Part shown: in pieces, positions 6,045 through 6,209 of the stretch | Numbering within the stretch: position 1 is the stretch's first letter | Layout of the letters: each line of letters opens with the position of its first letter | Origin: Lentisphaerota bacterium | GTDB taxonomy: Bacteria; Verrucomicrobiota; Kiritimatiellia; UBA8416; JAFGTH01 | Direction of reading: 5' to 3' | DNA: 6,209 nucleotides | NCBI GenBank assembly: GCA_016934225.1 | Contig: JAFGTH010000122.1 | Span: 1 to 6,209, forward strand | Program-made: the position numbers and the translations under genes | The notes under the pieces: generated by a model | What the model saw: the letters and a program-made list of their open reading frames with translations, nothing else | Told to the model about the DNA's origin: nothing | The model's database searches: none

Positions 6045-6209
6045 TTTATTCTCCCCGGTAGCAGTTAAGATTGGCCGCGTAACACCAAGGTGTTTGTGTT
6101 AAGTCCGGTCGCTTCCCGTTCCGGCGAAATTGTTCCATTGTGACTTCGCTGTGGTATTTCTTTGACCACAATCAGACTACAATCAATCACTTGACATGTT
6201 GTGTAACAT
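6045..6209. other. Right-edge intergenic region without a recognisable gene
   Basis: No convincing coding sequence or tRNA is seen here. The bases hold a small hairpin, AACACC/GGTGTT (6081-6094), followed by a T/G-rich stretch that could act as a weak terminator for the oxidoreductase gene. There is also an inverted repeat TGTGGT/ACCACA (6150-6155 and 6165-6170). ACAATCA occurs twice, at 6168-6174 and 6179-6185, exactly 11 bases apart. ATGTT/AACAT (6196-6200 and 6205-6209) forms a further short inverted repeat at the edge. Confidence 0.5.
6191..6196 (+). promoter_or_regulatory. Possible -35 box (TTGACA) of a promoter running off the right edge
   Basis: This is a perfect TTGACA hexamer in non-coding sequence. 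A matching -10 at normal spacing would start near 6214, beyond the window, so the promoter cannot be confirmed. An 11-base-period direct repeat lies just upstream, and a short inverted repeat overlaps the start of the spacer. This arrangement would suit regulator binding if a gene begins to the right. Confidence 0.25.

Noticed and set aside
6045..6130. Possible tRNA or other small RNA gene after the oxidoreductase gene
   Set aside because: GTTCCGGCG-like bases resemble part of a T arm, but no acceptor stem, anticodon arm or D arm can be assembled around them.
1..6209. A novel defence, secretion or biosynthetic gene cluster
   Set aside because: All six coding genes fall into known families, mostly housekeeping or envelope. 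No toxin, nuclease, phage, transposase or repeat-array signature appears.

Overview
The window is chromosomal, gene-dense sequence from a Gram-negative bacterium. The evidence for that is an LpxL/HtrB-type acyltransferase, which works on lipid A or similar membrane lipids. A DapL-type LL-diaminopimelate aminotransferase also points to diaminopimelate peptidoglycan made by the aminotransferase branch of lysine synthesis. DapL together with a long-form SAICAR synthase would fit a member of the PVC superphylum (Lentisphaerae/Kiritimatiellae/Verrucomicrobia-like) or a related uncultured lineage. That placement is inference from family distribution and is tentative. No mobile element, CRISPR array, rRNA or tRNA was seen.

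Layout. On the + strand, a peptidoglycan amidase cut by the left edge (to 433) is followed after 16 bases by purC (450-1433). Convergent to purC, and overlapping its last 8 bases, lies a leftward block of three genes. In transcription order these are a DUF362/ferredoxin protein (4816-3686), a lysophospholipid (lipid A-type) acyltransferase (3666-2743) and dapL (2649-1426). To the right of the block is a 187-base divergent intergenic region (4817-5003). It holds nested inverted repeats and a perfect TATAAT box. A + strand Gfo/Idh/MocA-family oxidoreductase (5004-6044) follows. The last 165 bases hold no recognisable gene, only short repeats and a TTGACA hexamer at the right edge.

How the genes relate. 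Three genes concern the cell envelope: amidase (peptidoglycan cleavage), acyltransferase (outer-membrane lipid) and dapL (the diaminopimelate precursor). purC is purine housekeeping. The DUF362 protein and the Gfo/Idh oxidoreductase have recognisable folds, but their substrates cannot be read from sequence.

All genes seen are intact except the edge-cut amidase. No clearly new multi-gene system is evident. The items most worth a second look are the structured leader in front of the DUF362 gene, the tail-to-tail coding overlap of purC and dapL, and the unexplained pairing of the DUF362/ferredoxin gene with a lipid acyltransferase gene.
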